Source: Candidatus Brevundimonas colombiensis
GTDB lineage: Bacteria; Pseudomonadota; Alphaproteobacteria; Caulobacterales; Caulobacteraceae
Length of the DNA: 64,000 nt
Reading direction: 5' to 3'
Assembly (NCBI GenBank): GCA_029202665.1
Contig: CP119326.1
Span: 2,728,001 to 2,792,000 of the forward strand
This document shows, piece by piece, positions 1 to 9,150 of this stretch. Both the position numbers and the translations under genes were made by a program. The notes below the pieces were generated by a model. The model saw nothing but the letters and a program-made list of their open reading frames with translations. It was not told where the DNA came from and did not search any database. Each line of letters starts with the position of its first letter. The first letter of the stretch is position 1.

Positions 1-521
1 TATCGGCCGCCATCCTCCTGTTCTGGATCGCTGGCCGTCAGTTCGCCGCCGGTGGTCGAGCCGACGCGGATGCCGGTCGCGCGCGGCGCGCGCGGCGCGG
101 GCGGGCGCTCCTGCAGCGTCAGGCGATAGTCGCCGCCGTCCAGTCCGCTGTACGTGCGCGCCCTCAGCACATAGACGCCGTCCCGCTCGGGCGTGAAACG
201 CAACCGGGCGTTCGTACCGTCGCCCAGCCCGTCATCGTCCTCGGCCAAAGCCTCGCCCGCAGCGCCGTCCGCATAGATCGCCAAATAGGCGTCGAAGGCG
301 TCGGAACGCAGCACGGCCTCCAGCCGCTGGCCCGCCCGGGCCTGAAAGCGATAGTCGTCGTAACGGTATTCGTCGTCCGCCGCCTTGGCGTCGCCGTCCG
401 TCAGGGCGCCGTTGACGCTGGCGCCGATCCGCAGGGGTTGGGCTTCCTGAGCCAGGGCGTGACCTGCGGCTCCGATCAGGGCGATCAGGCTGACGGCGGC
501 GGCGAGGCAGGGACGGCTCAT
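1..521 (-). CDS. Secreted protein with PPC-like beta domain (3' end outside window)
   Basis: The reading frame opens with ATG at 519-521 and runs leftwards off the window; 173 codons are visible without a stop. Residues 1-24 form a signal peptide (MSRPCLAAAVSLIALIGAAG, cleavage near ALAQ). Residues 30-140 read like a bacterial pre-peptidase C-terminal (PPC) beta-sandwich: an acidic YRYDDYRF strand, AGQRLEAVLRSDAFDAYLAI, an EDDDGLGDGTNARL loop and a final GVYVLRA strand. PPC domains are usually appendages of secreted proteases or of envelope proteins; the missing C-terminus decides which. A second copy seems to begin at about residue 155 (GIRVGSTTGGEL). The protein is exported; its function is unknown. 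It is divergent from folD with 94 bp between them. Confidence 0.75.
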   Translation of the reverse strand, partial: MSRPCLAAAVSLIALIGAAGHALAQEAQPLRIGASVNGALTDGDAKAADDEYRYDDYRFQARAGQRLEAVLRSDAFDAYLAIYADGAAGEALAEDDDGLGDGTNARLRFTPERDGVYVLRARTYSGLDGGDYRLTLQERPPAPRAPRATGIRVGSTTGGELTASDPEQEDGGR

Positions 522-615
522 GAATTTCTCCAGCGTTGGACCGGGATCATAGACGACGAACCGCCGCGGCTGTAAATCGCCGCGATTCTGAAATTTCCCG
601 CCAGACGGAGCCGCC

Positions 616-1536
616 ATGTCGGTCGAACCCCAGTCCGCGACCCTGATCGACGGCAAGGCCTTTTCCGCAACGCTGGTGCAGCGCGTCGCCGCCGCCGTCG
701 AACGCCTTGAGGCGGATCACGGCGTCAAACCGGGTCTGGCGGTCGTCATCGTCGGCGAGGACCCCGCCAGCCAGATCTATGTCCGCAACAAGGGCGAGAC
801 GACCCTGCGCGCCGGTATGCGATCCGACACCCATCGTCTGGCCGAGACGACCAGCCAGGCCGAGCTTCTGGCCCTGATCGGCCAGTTGAACGCCGATGCG
901 GGCATCCACGGCATTCTGGTGCAACTGCCCCTGCCCGCCCACATCGACGCGACCGTGGTGCTGGACGCCATCGACCCGGACAAGGACGTGGACGGGTTTC
1001 ACGTCGTCAACGCCGGGCGTCTGGCCGTAGGCCTGCCGGGCCTGGTGCCGTGCACGCCGCTGGGCTGTCTGATGCTGCTGAAGGATCAGTTGGGCGATCT
1101 GTCGGGCCTGAACGCCGTGGTGGTGGGCCGGTCCAACATCGTGGGCAAGCCGATGGCCCAACTGCTGCTGGGCGAAAGCTGCACCGTCACCATCGCCCAT
1201 TCGCGAACCCGCGACCTGCCCGCCGTCTGCCGGGAAGCCGACATCCTGGTGGCGGCGGTTGGACGGCCCGAGATGATCCGGAACGACTGGATCAAGCCCG
1301 GCGCCACGGTCATCGATGTCGGCATCAACCGCGTGCCGTCCGCCGATCCGGTCAAGGCGGCCGAGGGCAAGACCCGTGTGGTCGGCGACGTGGCCAGGAC
1401 GGCTGTGGAGGTCGCCGGCCGTCTCACCCCGGTTCCGGGCGGCGTCGGCCCCATGACCATCGCCTGTCTGCTGGCCAACACCTATTCGGCCGCCTGTCGC
1501 ATCAACAATATCGAACCGGAGCCACTGCACGCTTGA
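616..1536 (+). CDS. folD: Bifunctional methylenetetrahydrofolate dehydrogenase / cyclohydrolase FolD
   Basis: This cytosolic enzyme interconverts 5,10-methylene-, 5,10-methenyl- and 10-formyl-tetrahydrofolate with NADP, feeding one-carbon units to purines and formyl-Met-tRNA. The 306 residues are slightly longer than the usual 285-300. Visible family signatures are the catalytic YVRNK (Y55, K59), QLPLP at about 103, PCTP at about 145, the nucleotide-binding GRSNIVGKP at about 171 and PVPGGVGPMT near residue 273. The ATG at 616 follows a GGAG at 606-609. The gene stands alone on the plus strand; lemA begins 61 bp downstream and could be cotranscribed. Confidence 0.97.
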   Translation: MSVEPQSATLIDGKAFSATLVQRVAAAVERLEADHGVKPGLAVVIVGEDPASQIYVRNKGETTLRAGMRSDTHRLAETTSQAELLALIGQLNADAGIHGILVQLPLPAHIDATVVLDAIDPDKDVDGFHVVNAGRLAVGLPGLVPCTPLGCLMLLKDQLGDLSGLNAVVVGRSNIVGKPMAQLLLGESCTVTIAHSRTRDLPAVCREADILVAAVGRPEMIRNDWIKPGATVIDVGINRVPSADPVKAAEGKTRVVGDVARTAVEVAGRLTPVPGGVGPMTIACLLANTYSAACRINNIEPEPLHA

Positions 1537-1597
1537 TGCATCGCGGCGGCGGGCCGATAATCGACCTAACGGCGATCGTCGCCAATCGGGAGATGTC

Positions 1598-2278
1598 ATG
1601 GTCCTCAACGCTCGCGCGCTCGCCGTCACCGCCGTCCTTATGATCACGCCGGCGGCCGCCGGCTGCGGCTACAACACCATCCCGACCAAGCAGGAGCGCG
1701 CCGAGGCCGCCTGGGCCGATGTTCAGAGCCAGTATCAGCGCCGCGCCGATCTGGTTCCCAATCTGGTCGCCACCGTCCAGGGGGCGGCGATCCAGGAGCG
1801 CACCACCCTGACGGACGTGATCAACGCCCGCGCCCGCGCCACCTCGGTCAACGTCTCGGCCAGCGATCTGAACAACCCCCAGGCCTTCCAGCAGTATCAG
1901 GAGGCGCAGGGCCAGCTGTCCGGCGCCCTGTCGCGCCTGCTGGTCACGGTTGAGGCCTATCCCCAGCTTCAGGCCAACCAGAACTTCCTGACGCTGCAGT
2001 CGCAGCTGGAAGGCACCGAGAACCGCATCCAGATCGCGCGCCGCGACTACAACGAGGCCGTGCGCGATTACAACACCACCCTGCGCACCTTCCCGCAGGT
2101 GATCTGGGCCAAGACGCTGCATGGCGGCTCCAAGCCCATGCAGCTGTTCACAGCGACCGCCGCCGCCCAGTCGGCGCCGCAGGTGAACTTCAACCTGAAC
2201 GCCCCGCCGTCCAACGCCTCCGCCCCCGGCGGCGGCGCCGCCGCCGTCGCGCCTGGTTCCACCCCGCCGGCCCAGTGA
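1598..2278 (+). CDS. LemA family protein, probable lipoprotein
   Basis: LemA-type envelope protein of 226 residues. The N-terminus is a signal sequence ending in AAAGC (C23), an imperfect lipobox, so a lipid anchor is likely but not certain. The family core follows: an amphipathic helix with YQRRADLVPNLVATV (about 46-60), then long helices with FLTLQSQLEGTENRIQIA and RRDYNEAVRDYN. The last 35 residues are a low-complexity Ala/Pro/Gly tail. LemA proteins have no established reaction. They are commonly encoded beside TPM-domain proteins, as here, where the stop overlaps the GTG start of the next gene by four bases. A shared envelope role is inferred. Confidence 0.9.
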   Translation: MVLNARALAVTAVLMITPAAAGCGYNTIPTKQERAEAAWADVQSQYQRRADLVPNLVATVQGAAIQERTTLTDVINARARATSVNVSASDLNNPQAFQQYQEAQGQLSGALSRLLVTVEAYPQLQANQNFLTLQSQLEGTENRIQIARRDYNEAVRDYNTTLRTFPQVIWAKTLHGGSKPMQLFTATAAAQSAPQVNFNLNAPPSNASAPGGGAAAVAPGSTPPAQ

Positions 2279-3093
2279 CACGCCTTCTCGCGCCGGGGCG
2301 GCGTCCGACCGGCGTCGCCGCCTGGCTGGCCGCTCTGGCCGTCGTCCTGCTGTTCGCCCTTCCGGCGATGGCGCAGTCAAAGATCGCGTTTCCGCCCCTG
2401 ACCGGCCGCGTGGTCGATCAGGCCGGCCTGCTCGATCCCGAGACCGAACAGGCGCTGACCGACAAGCTGGCGGCGCTTGAGGCCGCGACCAGCGACCAGC
2501 TGGTCGTCGTCACCGTCAGCAGCCTTCAGGGCCAGGAAATCGAGGACTACGGCTATCAGCTGGGTCGCGCCTGGGGCATCGGCCAGAAGGAGAACGACAA
2601 CGGCGCCCTGCTGATCGTCGCACCCAATGAGCGCAAGGTTCGGGTCGAGGTCGGCTATGGGCTGGAGCCGATCCTGACGGACGCCTTTTCATCCCAGGTC
2701 ATACGCGACGACATCCTGCCGTCCTTCCGCGACGGCGATTACAAGACAGGCGTGGTCAAGGGCGTGGACGCCCTGATCGCCCAGCTGTCGCTGGACCCGG
2801 CCGAAGCCCAGGCCCGCGCCAAGGCCGTCGCTGAGGAACAGGCGACGCAAAAGGGCGGCTCCATCGCGCCCTTGGTGATCGTGGCGCTCATCTTCTTGTT
2901 CATGTTCCTGGCCGCCGCGCGGTCGGGTCGCGGGCGGCGCAGCGACGTCGGTTCGGTCCTGCTGTGGGCCGCGTCCGAAGCGCTGCGCAACTCGAGCCGG
3001 GGCGGCGGCGATTGGGGCGGCGGAGGCGGCGGCGGAGGATTTGGCGGCGGCGGCGGCGGTTTCGGCGGCGGCGGGGCGTCAGGAGGATGGTGA
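2275..3093 (+). CDS. TPM domain protein (YgcG-like) with signal peptide and Gly-rich tail
   Basis: 272 residues from a GTG start overlapping the lemA stop (GTGA), so translation is probably coupled. A signal peptide ends near AMAQ (about residue 34). A TPM domain spans about 40-165 (GRVVDQAGLLDPETEQALTD, VVTVSSLQGQEIEDYGYQLG, KVRVEVGYGLEPILTD). One membrane segment lies at about 197-214, and the C-terminus is almost pure glycine with W and F. This is the usual build of YgcG/Psb32-type proteins, which sit in the periplasm with a membrane anchor; the biochemical role in bacteria is poorly defined. Second gene of a three-gene lemA-TPM-TPM operon. Confidence 0.9.
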   Translation: MTRLLAPGRRPTGVAAWLAALAVVLLFALPAMAQSKIAFPPLTGRVVDQAGLLDPETEQALTDKLAALEAATSDQLVVVTVSSLQGQEIEDYGYQLGRAWGIGQKENDNGALLIVAPNERKVRVEVGYGLEPILTDAFSSQVIRDDILPSFRDGDYKTGVVKGVDALIAQLSLDPAEAQARAKAVAEEQATQKGGSIAPLVIVALIFLFMFLAAARSGRGRRSDVGSVLLWAASEALRNSSRGGGDWGGGGGGGGFGGGGGGFGGGGASGGW

Positions 3094-3770
3094 TGAAGAT
3101 CACGGACAGCGACCGCACCCGTATCGCCGAGGCCATCGCCAGCGCCGAAATGCAGACCTCGGGGGAGATTTTCTGCGTCGTGTCGCGGCGCGTCTCGTCC
3201 TATCTGGATGTCAGCCTGGCCTGGGCGGCGGGCGCCGCGCTGATCGCGCCGATCGTCTTCGTCCCCCTTGTTCTGGACCTGCGCTGGCCCAGTGATGGAT
3301 GGGAGGCGGCGCATCAGGCGGCCGAGGCGGCGAGCACGGGACAGGCCCTGGCGCTCTACGCCCTGTCGCAGGCGGTGGTGTTCGTCGGCGTCTTTCTGTT
3401 GACGCGGATTCCGATGTTGCGTCGCCTGGCGACCCCCGCCGGCGTGCGGCGCGGGCGGGTGCGAGAGGCGGCCTTGCAGCAGTTCCTGGCCCACGGCGTC
3501 CATGTGACGCGCGAACGCACCGGCGTCTTGATTTTCGCCGCCCTGGACGAACACCAGGTCGAGTTGATCGCCGACGAAGCCATTCACGCCAAGGTGGAGG
3601 AAAGCGCCTGGGCCCAGGCCGTCGACGCCCTGACCCGCGAGTTGCGGGCCGACAAGCCCGTGGAAGGCTTTTCCGCCGCCATCGGCCTGTGCGGCCAGGT
3701 GCTGGCGCGGCATTTCCCGCCCCGCGCGGACAACCCCAATGAGCTGCCGGATCATCTGATCCTGCTGTGA
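3093..3770 (+). CDS. TPM domain integral membrane protein
   Basis: 225 residues. I chose the ATG at 3093 because it overlaps the preceding stop (TGATG) and has an AGGAGG at 3081-3086 with ideal spacing; the ATG at 3087 is too close to that site. The N-terminus (MKITDSDRTRIAEAIASAE) and the C-terminal half (GVHVTRERTGVLIFAALDEHQVELIAD to LPDHLILL) form a TPM domain interrupted by two hydrophobic segments at about 41-62 and 85-104. This domain arrangement is typical of the second TPM protein in lemA operons. No enzymatic residues can be assigned. It probably works in the membrane with the two upstream products. Confidence 0.85.
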   Translation: MKITDSDRTRIAEAIASAEMQTSGEIFCVVSRRVSSYLDVSLAWAAGAALIAPIVFVPLVLDLRWPSDGWEAAHQAAEAASTGQALALYALSQAVVFVGVFLLTRIPMLRRLATPAGVRRGRVREAALQQFLAHGVHVTRERTGVLIFAALDEHQVELIADEAIHAKVEESAWAQAVDALTRELRADKPVEGFSAAIGLCGQVLARHFPPRADNPNELPDHLILL

Positions 3771-3844
3771 ATCGTCGTATCGGGGTCGCAATCGAGGACC
3801 AGAAGGCCTAGCCCAGGGTCGAAGCCACACGACATCCCAACGCC

Positions 3845-4582
3845 ATGCCCCGCCTTCTCACCTATAATGTCCACCGCTGCGTCGGGACCGACCGCCGGCT
3901 GGACGTGGACCGCATCGTCGCCGTCATCGGCGAATACGAGCCGGACATCGTCTGCCTGCAGGAACTGGACGTCGGCCGTTCGCGCACCAACGGCGTGGAT
4001 CAGGCCCGCGCCATCGCCGATGGTCTGGTCATGACCTCGCGCTTTCACCCGGCGATGCGGATCGAGGCCGAACAGTATGGCGACGCCATTCTGACGGCGC
4101 ACCCCGAACGGCTGATCCGCGCCGACAGCCTGCCGACCGTCGCCGGCATCCCGGGGCTGGAGCCGCGCGGCGCCATCTGGTCCGAGATCGAGATCGACGG
4201 CGTGGCCCTTAACGTCTTAAACACCCACCTGGGTCTGGTGCCGCGCGAGCAGCGGCTGCAGGCCGCCGCCCTGACCGGATCGGGCTGGCTGGGGGGCTGC
4301 ACCGGGCCGACCCTTCTGGCGGGCGACTTCAACGCCACCTCGATCACCCGCCCCTATCAGACCCTGTGCCGCAGTCTTGAGGACTGCCAGCGTCAGTTGG
4401 GCTTAAAGCCCAGCGTGAAGACCTTCCCCTCGGCCTTTCCCGCTATCCGCATCGACCACTGTTTCGTCAGCCCGCACATTCGCATACGCGCGGTGCGCTC
4501 GGCCTATTCCCCTCTGGCGCGGGTCGCGTCGGACCATCTGCCGTTGATCGTGGATTTCGACGTGGTTCAGCCGGGCGACTGA
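3845..4582 (+). CDS. Endonuclease/exonuclease/phosphatase (EEP) family protein
   Basis: 245 residues with the metal-dependent phosphodiesterase fold. Visible catalytic motifs: TYNVHRC (N8), CLQELDVGRS (E40), LAGDFNAT (D and N, about 160), RIDHCFVS and the terminal SDHLPLIVDF (Asp-His pair). There is no signal peptide, so it is cytosolic. EEP members cleave nucleic acids, phosphoinositides or sphingomyelin; sequence alone does not settle the substrate. Its 3' end overlaps the convergent phospholipase D gene by 16 bp. Such EEP/PLD neighbours are often found together and the pair may act in phospholipid turnover, which is inference. Confidence 0.85.
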   Translation: MPRLLTYNVHRCVGTDRRLDVDRIVAVIGEYEPDIVCLQELDVGRSRTNGVDQARAIADGLVMTSRFHPAMRIEAEQYGDAILTAHPERLIRADSLPTVAGIPGLEPRGAIWSEIEIDGVALNVLNTHLGLVPREQRLQAAALTGSGWLGGCTGPTLLAGDFNATSITRPYQTLCRSLEDCQRQLGLKPSVKTFPSAFPAIRIDHCFVSPHIRIRAVRSAYSPLARVASDHLPLIVDFDVVQPGD

Positions 4583-6045
4583 CCGCCCTCCGACGCCGGT
4601 CGCGTTCGATGCGAGCGGTTCAGCCGTTTCCACGGCCGCCAGGCGTCCGTCGAGGATGTGGGGTCGCCCAGCTGCCATTCGGCGAACATCCGCTGGATGC
4701 GCGTCGGCGGATCCGATCCCAACGGCTTCAGCCGATCCGTCTCGAAGCTGCAGATCGCCTGACCGACCGAGCCGAACACCCCCTCCACCGCCGCATAGTC
4801 CTCGGTCGCCACGCCTAGCCAATGGGCGATGGTGCGGTGGCGATGAGCGGTGATGACCGCCCGGCCCGCCGCATCGGTCGGCTCGGCGGCGATGTCGCAT
4901 TCGGTGTCCAGCCCCATTGACCGATTGTTCAGATTGGTCGAGCCGATCCGCAGCAGCCGATCATCGATGATCGACATCTTGGCGTGGACGATGATCCGGT
5001 CGCCGTCTTCGGTCAGGGGCGCGAAGGCGAAGAACCGATTGTATTTGTCCGCCTGCTCCAGCCGGTACAGCACCTCGGCGCGGGCGGTGTCCATCGTCAG
5101 GCTGTCGAACCAACTGGGGCTCTTGGCGGTGGAGACCACGATGATCTGCGGCCCGTCCGGTTCGGCCAGACGCTGGGCCAGCGCCGCCGCGATCACGGGC
5201 GAGGTGAAATACTGATTTTCCATATAAATCAGGCGTCTGGCGCGCCTGATCGATTCCAGGTGCAGGGCCTCGCTCTCGCGCACCTCGTGTCGCCCGCCCC
5301 ATTTGGGTTCGGTCCGGGCGATGCCGACCGGCACTTCGGTCATCTGAACCGGGACGCCGTCAGGCCAGGGATCAGCTTCGACCTCGTCGGGGATGGTGCG
5401 TTCCCAGGTCGCCTTGAACCAGCGTTCGCGCGCCAGATCGCCCAGGGCGCGCGCCGCCGGGCCGTCCATCACCGACATCACCTCATGACGCGCCTTGCAG
5501 ATCACGCCGCTGGGCAGGGCGCGGCGCGGATCGCCATCCAGATGCTCGTCGGAATCCCAGCGGTCGGTCGAGACATCGCCCCCGCCGCAGAAGGCCAGCT
5601 TGTCGTCGATCACCACCACCTTCTGATGGTGGCAGGCGCCGATGGGACCGGGCGAATCCAGCCGAAACTCCACCATCCGCTTGCGAAACCAGCGCTGGGC
5701 GCGGTGGGGATAAAACCCCTGCGACGCCGCGATCAACAGCGGCGACTTCCAGATCAGCAGCCGCACGTCCAGGTCCGGCTTCTTCTTGACCAGCATCCTC
5801 AGCTGCCGGCCGATCTCTGCACTCTTGTCGCCCGGCCGCGTTTCGGGGTCCAGATGGGTGCGCGGATCGAACTGCCAGCCCAGCAGGACGATGGACCGTT
5901 CCGCCTTCTGAATGGCCGAGGAAAGCGCGTCGAAATAGGCTTCGTTCTCCATCAGCACGGAAAACCGATGGGCGACCGCCGAGGTCCACAGACCCGGCCC
6001 CGGCTCCAGCAAACTGCCGTCGTAACTGTCGCCGCCTTGCCCCAT
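4567..6045 (-). CDS. Phospholipase D / cardiolipin synthase-like protein
   Basis: 492 residues with two HKD motifs: HQKVVVIDD followed by a GGGD turn, and HAKMSIIDDRLLRIGSTNLNNRS. Two HKD half-sites form one active site that transfers or hydrolyses a phosphatidyl group through a phospho-histidine. There is no clear N-terminal membrane helix, unlike classical cardiolipin synthase, which favours a PLD-type hydrolase or transferase. I start at 6045 (MGQGGDSYDG) because AGAGGGG lies five bases upstream; an in-frame extension of 20 basic residues from 6105 looks non-coding. It converges on the EEP gene. Confidence 0.88.
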   Translation of the reverse strand: MGQGGDSYDGSLLEPGPGLWTSAVAHRFSVLMENEAYFDALSSAIQKAERSIVLLGWQFDPRTHLDPETRPGDKSAEIGRQLRMLVKKKPDLDVRLLIWKSPLLIAASQGFYPHRAQRWFRKRMVEFRLDSPGPIGACHHQKVVVIDDKLAFCGGGDVSTDRWDSDEHLDGDPRRALPSGVICKARHEVMSVMDGPAARALGDLARERWFKATWERTIPDEVEADPWPDGVPVQMTEVPVGIARTEPKWGGRHEVRESEALHLESIRRARRLIYMENQYFTSPVIAAALAQRLAEPDGPQIIVVSTAKSPSWFDSLTMDTARAEVLYRLEQADKYNRFFAFAPLTEDGDRIIVHAKMSIIDDRLLRIGSTNLNNRSMGLDTECDIAAEPTDAAGRAVITAHRHRTIAHWLGVATEDYAAVEGVFGSVGQAICSFETDRLKPLGSDPPTRIQRMFAEWQLGDPTSSTDAWRPWKRLNRSHRTRPASEGGQSPG

Positions 6046-6217
6046 GCAACCCCTCTGCCTGATTCGCGTGACACGGTGTCGGAGCGCCCTGATCCTCCGT
6101 TTCACGCGCTTGGCGCGGGGTCAATCTTTGAACGCGCCCGGCCATGAGGCGGGATTGTGACGTTCGCCGATCTGAGGCATAAGGCGCTGGGCTGTTCGGG
6201 CCGCGAGGGAGGGTGAA

Positions 6218-6397
6218 ATGCAGGGACTGATCGAGCTGATCGCCGGCTTCATCGCTCTGCTGGCCGCAGCCGTCCTGTCGCAGTTCGGCGTAAACACCCA
6301 CAACGCCAACCATTCCGACCGCGAAGTGCGCCGCGTCGTGGAGTGTCAGGACGCCGCCGCCTCTGCAGCCGTGGTGGACGGCAAGCGCGACTGCTGA
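6218..6397 (+). CDS. Small membrane protein, 59 aa
   Basis: Short reading frame with a strong ribosome site (GAGGGAGGG, then GAA and ATG). Residues 1-23 are a hydrophobic helix (MQGLIELIAGFIALLAAAVL), followed by a polar, charged tail with Asn/His (NTHNANHSD) and two cysteines (VECQDA and the final RDC). It is probably a single-pass inner-membrane protein with the tail on one face. I recognise no family. It is divergent from the phospholipase D gene and 125 bp ahead of the TipN-like gene. Confidence 0.6.
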   Translation: MQGLIELIAGFIALLAAAVLSQFGVNTHNANHSDREVRRVVECQDAAASAAVVDGKRDC

Positions 6398-6522
6398 CGC
6401 GGCCTTTGCTCAGGCGTCGATCGACAGCTTAGGCGCGCCAGCAGGTTCCGTCCGCCTCATTCCTGTTCTAGGGTCTTGGCGGCGCTGTCGGACGCCAGCG
6501 TAGAGATCGAGTTTTTGAGCTG

Positions 6523-9090
6523 ATGAAGTCTCCCAAACGGCCGCCGCTGAAGCTGACCGACGAGGACATCGTCGTCCCTATCGATGCGCCGTCCGTCGAA
6601 GAGACGCCGGTCTCGGAGACCGTGATCGAACCGGAACCCCTGACCGACGCCGATCTGGAAATCGTGCAGCCCACATTCGAACGACCGATGTCCGAACGTC
6701 GCCGTCGCCGCCTGCTGGAAGAACAGCGCCAGGCCGAAGAGCGCGCCGCCGCCTCGTTGGCGCCCAGCGCAGAACCCGAACCGCGATCGACAGTGGAAGT
6801 CGATCTGGCCGTCGCGGCCGGCAAGCCCCCCGCTCCGTTCGAACTGTCGTCGCCGCCCGCCGTCAAGCCGGTCGTCGCCAAGCGGGCGAATGATCCGTCG
6901 GGCCGCCACGCCTATCTGATCGCGGGCATCGCTTCCGCCCTTTGGATCGGCGGCGTGGCCTCCTGGGCCGCCTATGAGTTCGGTGCGGGCGGGGCGGAAC
7001 TGGATCCGTTGCGGATCGCCATCTACGCCCTGATCGCCCTGGCCCCGGCGGGCCTGGCCATCATGCTGGCCCATGCCGTGCGGCAGGGGGCTGGTCTGGC
7101 CGCCGAGACCCGTCGCGCGCGTCAACTGGCCGAGGCGCTGGTCGCCCCGACGGCGCTGGCCGCCCAGCAGACCGGTCATGTCCTTCAATCCCTGCGATCC
7201 GACATCGACCACGCCGCCCTGGCGGCCGAGCGGGCGCGCAACGACATGGCCCTGCTGCGCGAAGCCCTGGCCGAAGAGACGGCGCGCCTGAACGAGGCGG
7301 CAGACAACGCGGGCCGCACCGCCCGTCGCCTGGCCGAGAACCTGGGCCGTGAACGCGATCAGATGCAGACCCTGGGCCTGCATCTGGACACCCAGGCCAC
7401 CGGCGTCATCGACGCGGTCGAGCGCCAGTCGCGCATGGTCGCCGACGCCTCCGACTTGGCCCAGGCCCAGTTGCGCGAGGCCGAGGCCGCGTTGGCCGCC
7501 CGCGCCGCCGATCTGGCCGCCGCCGCCGGAGAGGCCCAGGACGCCGCCCGCGTCGCCGCCGAAGACCTGGCCCGCCAGACGATCCGGCTGGAGAACGCCG
7601 GATCGGGCGTGGCCGAACAGATTCAGTCGGTCGAAGAGGGGCTGGGCCAGCAACGCGCCTCGCTGGTCACCGCCGCCTATGCGCTGCGCACCGATCAGGA
7701 GGATTTCTCCGCCCAGGTCGAGAGCCAGCGCGCCCAGCTGGTCGAACATCTGTCGGCGACCCGCAGCGCCGCCGGCGATCTGGACCGCACCACCCAGACC
7801 TCGGTCGACGCCATGCGCGACCTGGTCGAAGCCGCCGCGGACCAGTTCCGCGCCCTGGTGGACATGTCGCAGCGCGAGGCCGACGGCTTCGATTCAGCCA
7901 CCAAGGTCGCCCTGGACCGTTTCGAAGCCCTGGCCGCCGAGGCCCGCGACGCCCTGATGGAGGAAACCCGCCGCGCCCTGGAGCAGATGCGCGCCACGGC
8001 CGAGGATTCCCGCGCCGCCGCCGCTGACGCCGCCGAACAGGCCCGGCTGCGCGCCGACCGCCTGGGCGAAACCCTGTTCGACGCCGCGCAGAAGGCCGAC
8101 AACGCCGCCGACGCCCGCATCGCGGATGCGCGCCGCATCGTGGGCGAAACCTCCGGCATCGTCGAGGAGGCCGGCGAGCGGATGGTCAACCGGCTGGAGA
8201 CCCTGGTCGGGCGCCTGAACGAAGCCCTGTCCGAGATCGACACCGCCGTCGCCGACATCGACGAGCGCGCCGCCCGCCTGCCGCAGGAGGCACGCGTCCG
8301 CGCCGACGCCGTGCGCGCCACGGTCGAGGACGGTCTGGCGTCTCTGTCCGCCGCCTCGCGCAAGGCCGCCGAGGACACCGAGGCGCTGGACCTGGGCTTC
8401 CAGGAGCGGGTGCGCCGCAACTACGACATGCTGACCGAGGCCGTTCGACTGATGGGGGTGGTGTCCGGCGACGCCTCGCCCGCCCGTCGTCGCGAACCAT
8501 CGCCCGAGGCCGAACGCGCCGAACAGCGCGCCCCGCGATCGCCGGTCCCGCCGCCGGCCGAAGAGCGCAAATTCGGCCTGCGCAGCCGCTTGCGGCTTGA
8601 GCCGACCGAGACCCCGCGCGCCGTCGCCGACGACCGCCTGGACTGGAGCGACCTGGTCTCGCAGGATGAAGGCGATGAGCCGCCGCTGGACCTGGACACG
8701 CCGGCTCCGGCCGCCGGTCCCACGCCCGCTGAGGCGGACGCTCTGTCCGAACGCGTGATCGCCGCCATTCGCCGCATGGGCGTCGACCCCAACGCCCTCC
8801 TGCCCCGGTCGCGGGTCGAGGAGGCCGCGCGCGCCATCGGCAAGGGCGACCCCGACGGCGGCCGCCAGATCGTGCGCCGGGTGGCGCCGGCCGCGGTTCG
8901 CAGCGTCTCGCGCCGGGTGCTCAGCGACGCGGAGTTGCGCGCCGACGCCGAACGTTACGTGCGCCATTTCGCCGGCGGCCTGGCCGCATCGGCCCGCACG
9001 GGCGACACGGCGGCGGTGCAGACCGCGCTGGCCTCGGACGCCGGACGCGCCTTCATGCTGCTGGACGCCGCTGTCGGCGATCTGGGCTAG
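6523..9090 (+). CDS. tipN: TipN-like polar localisation coiled-coil protein
   Basis: 855 residues: an acidic/proline-rich N-terminus (1-120), two membrane helices (about 130-151 and 163-183), then a very long Ala-rich coiled coil (about 190-660, heptads rich in A, E, R, Q), a proline-rich linker, and a compact C-terminal domain (DALSERVIAAIRRMGVDPNA to the end). This matches the size and layout of Caulobacter TipN, the new-pole marker that organises flagellum placement and chromosome segregation. I identify it by architecture and lineage, not by a unique motif; another membrane-anchored coiled-coil protein remains possible. The ATG at 6523 has only a weak GAG upstream. Confidence 0.62.
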   Translation: MKSPKRPPLKLTDEDIVVPIDAPSVEETPVSETVIEPEPLTDADLEIVQPTFERPMSERRRRRLLEEQRQAEERAAASLAPSAEPEPRSTVEVDLAVAAGKPPAPFELSSPPAVKPVVAKRANDPSGRHAYLIAGIASALWIGGVASWAAYEFGAGGAELDPLRIAIYALIALAPAGLAIMLAHAVRQGAGLAAETRRARQLAEALVAPTALAAQQTGHVLQSLRSDIDHAALAAERARNDMALLREALAEETARLNEAADNAGRTARRLAENLGRERDQMQTLGLHLDTQATGVIDAVERQSRMVADASDLAQAQLREAEAALAARAADLAAAAGEAQDAARVAAEDLARQTIRLENAGSGVAEQIQSVEEGLGQQRASLVTAAYALRTDQEDFSAQVESQRAQLVEHLSATRSAAGDLDRTTQTSVDAMRDLVEAAADQFRALVDMSQREADGFDSATKVALDRFEALAAEARDALMEETRRALEQMRATAEDSRAAAADAAEQARLRADRLGETLFDAAQKADNAADARIADARRIVGETSGIVEEAGERMVNRLETLVGRLNEALSEIDTAVADIDERAARLPQEARVRADAVRATVEDGLASLSAASRKAAEDTEALDLGFQERVRRNYDMLTEAVRLMGVVSGDASPARRREPSPEAERAEQRAPRSPVPPPAEERKFGLRSRLRLEPTETPRAVADDRLDWSDLVSQDEGDEPPLDLDTPAPAAGPTPAEADALSERVIAAIRRMGVDPNALLPRSRVEEAARAIGKGDPDGGRQIVRRVAPAAVRSVSRRVLSDAELRADAERYVRHFAGGLAASARTGDTAAVQTALASDAGRAFMLLDAAVGDLG

Positions 9091-9150
9091 GGAGCGCACG
9101 CACTTGACGGTGAGACAAACTTGCCTCCACTTGCGGGTCACCGAACTGTC

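Noticed and set aside
3001..3090. GGC-rich repetitive DNA that looks like a microsatellite
   Set aside because: It is the in-frame Gly-rich tail of the TPM protein, a normal feature of this family.
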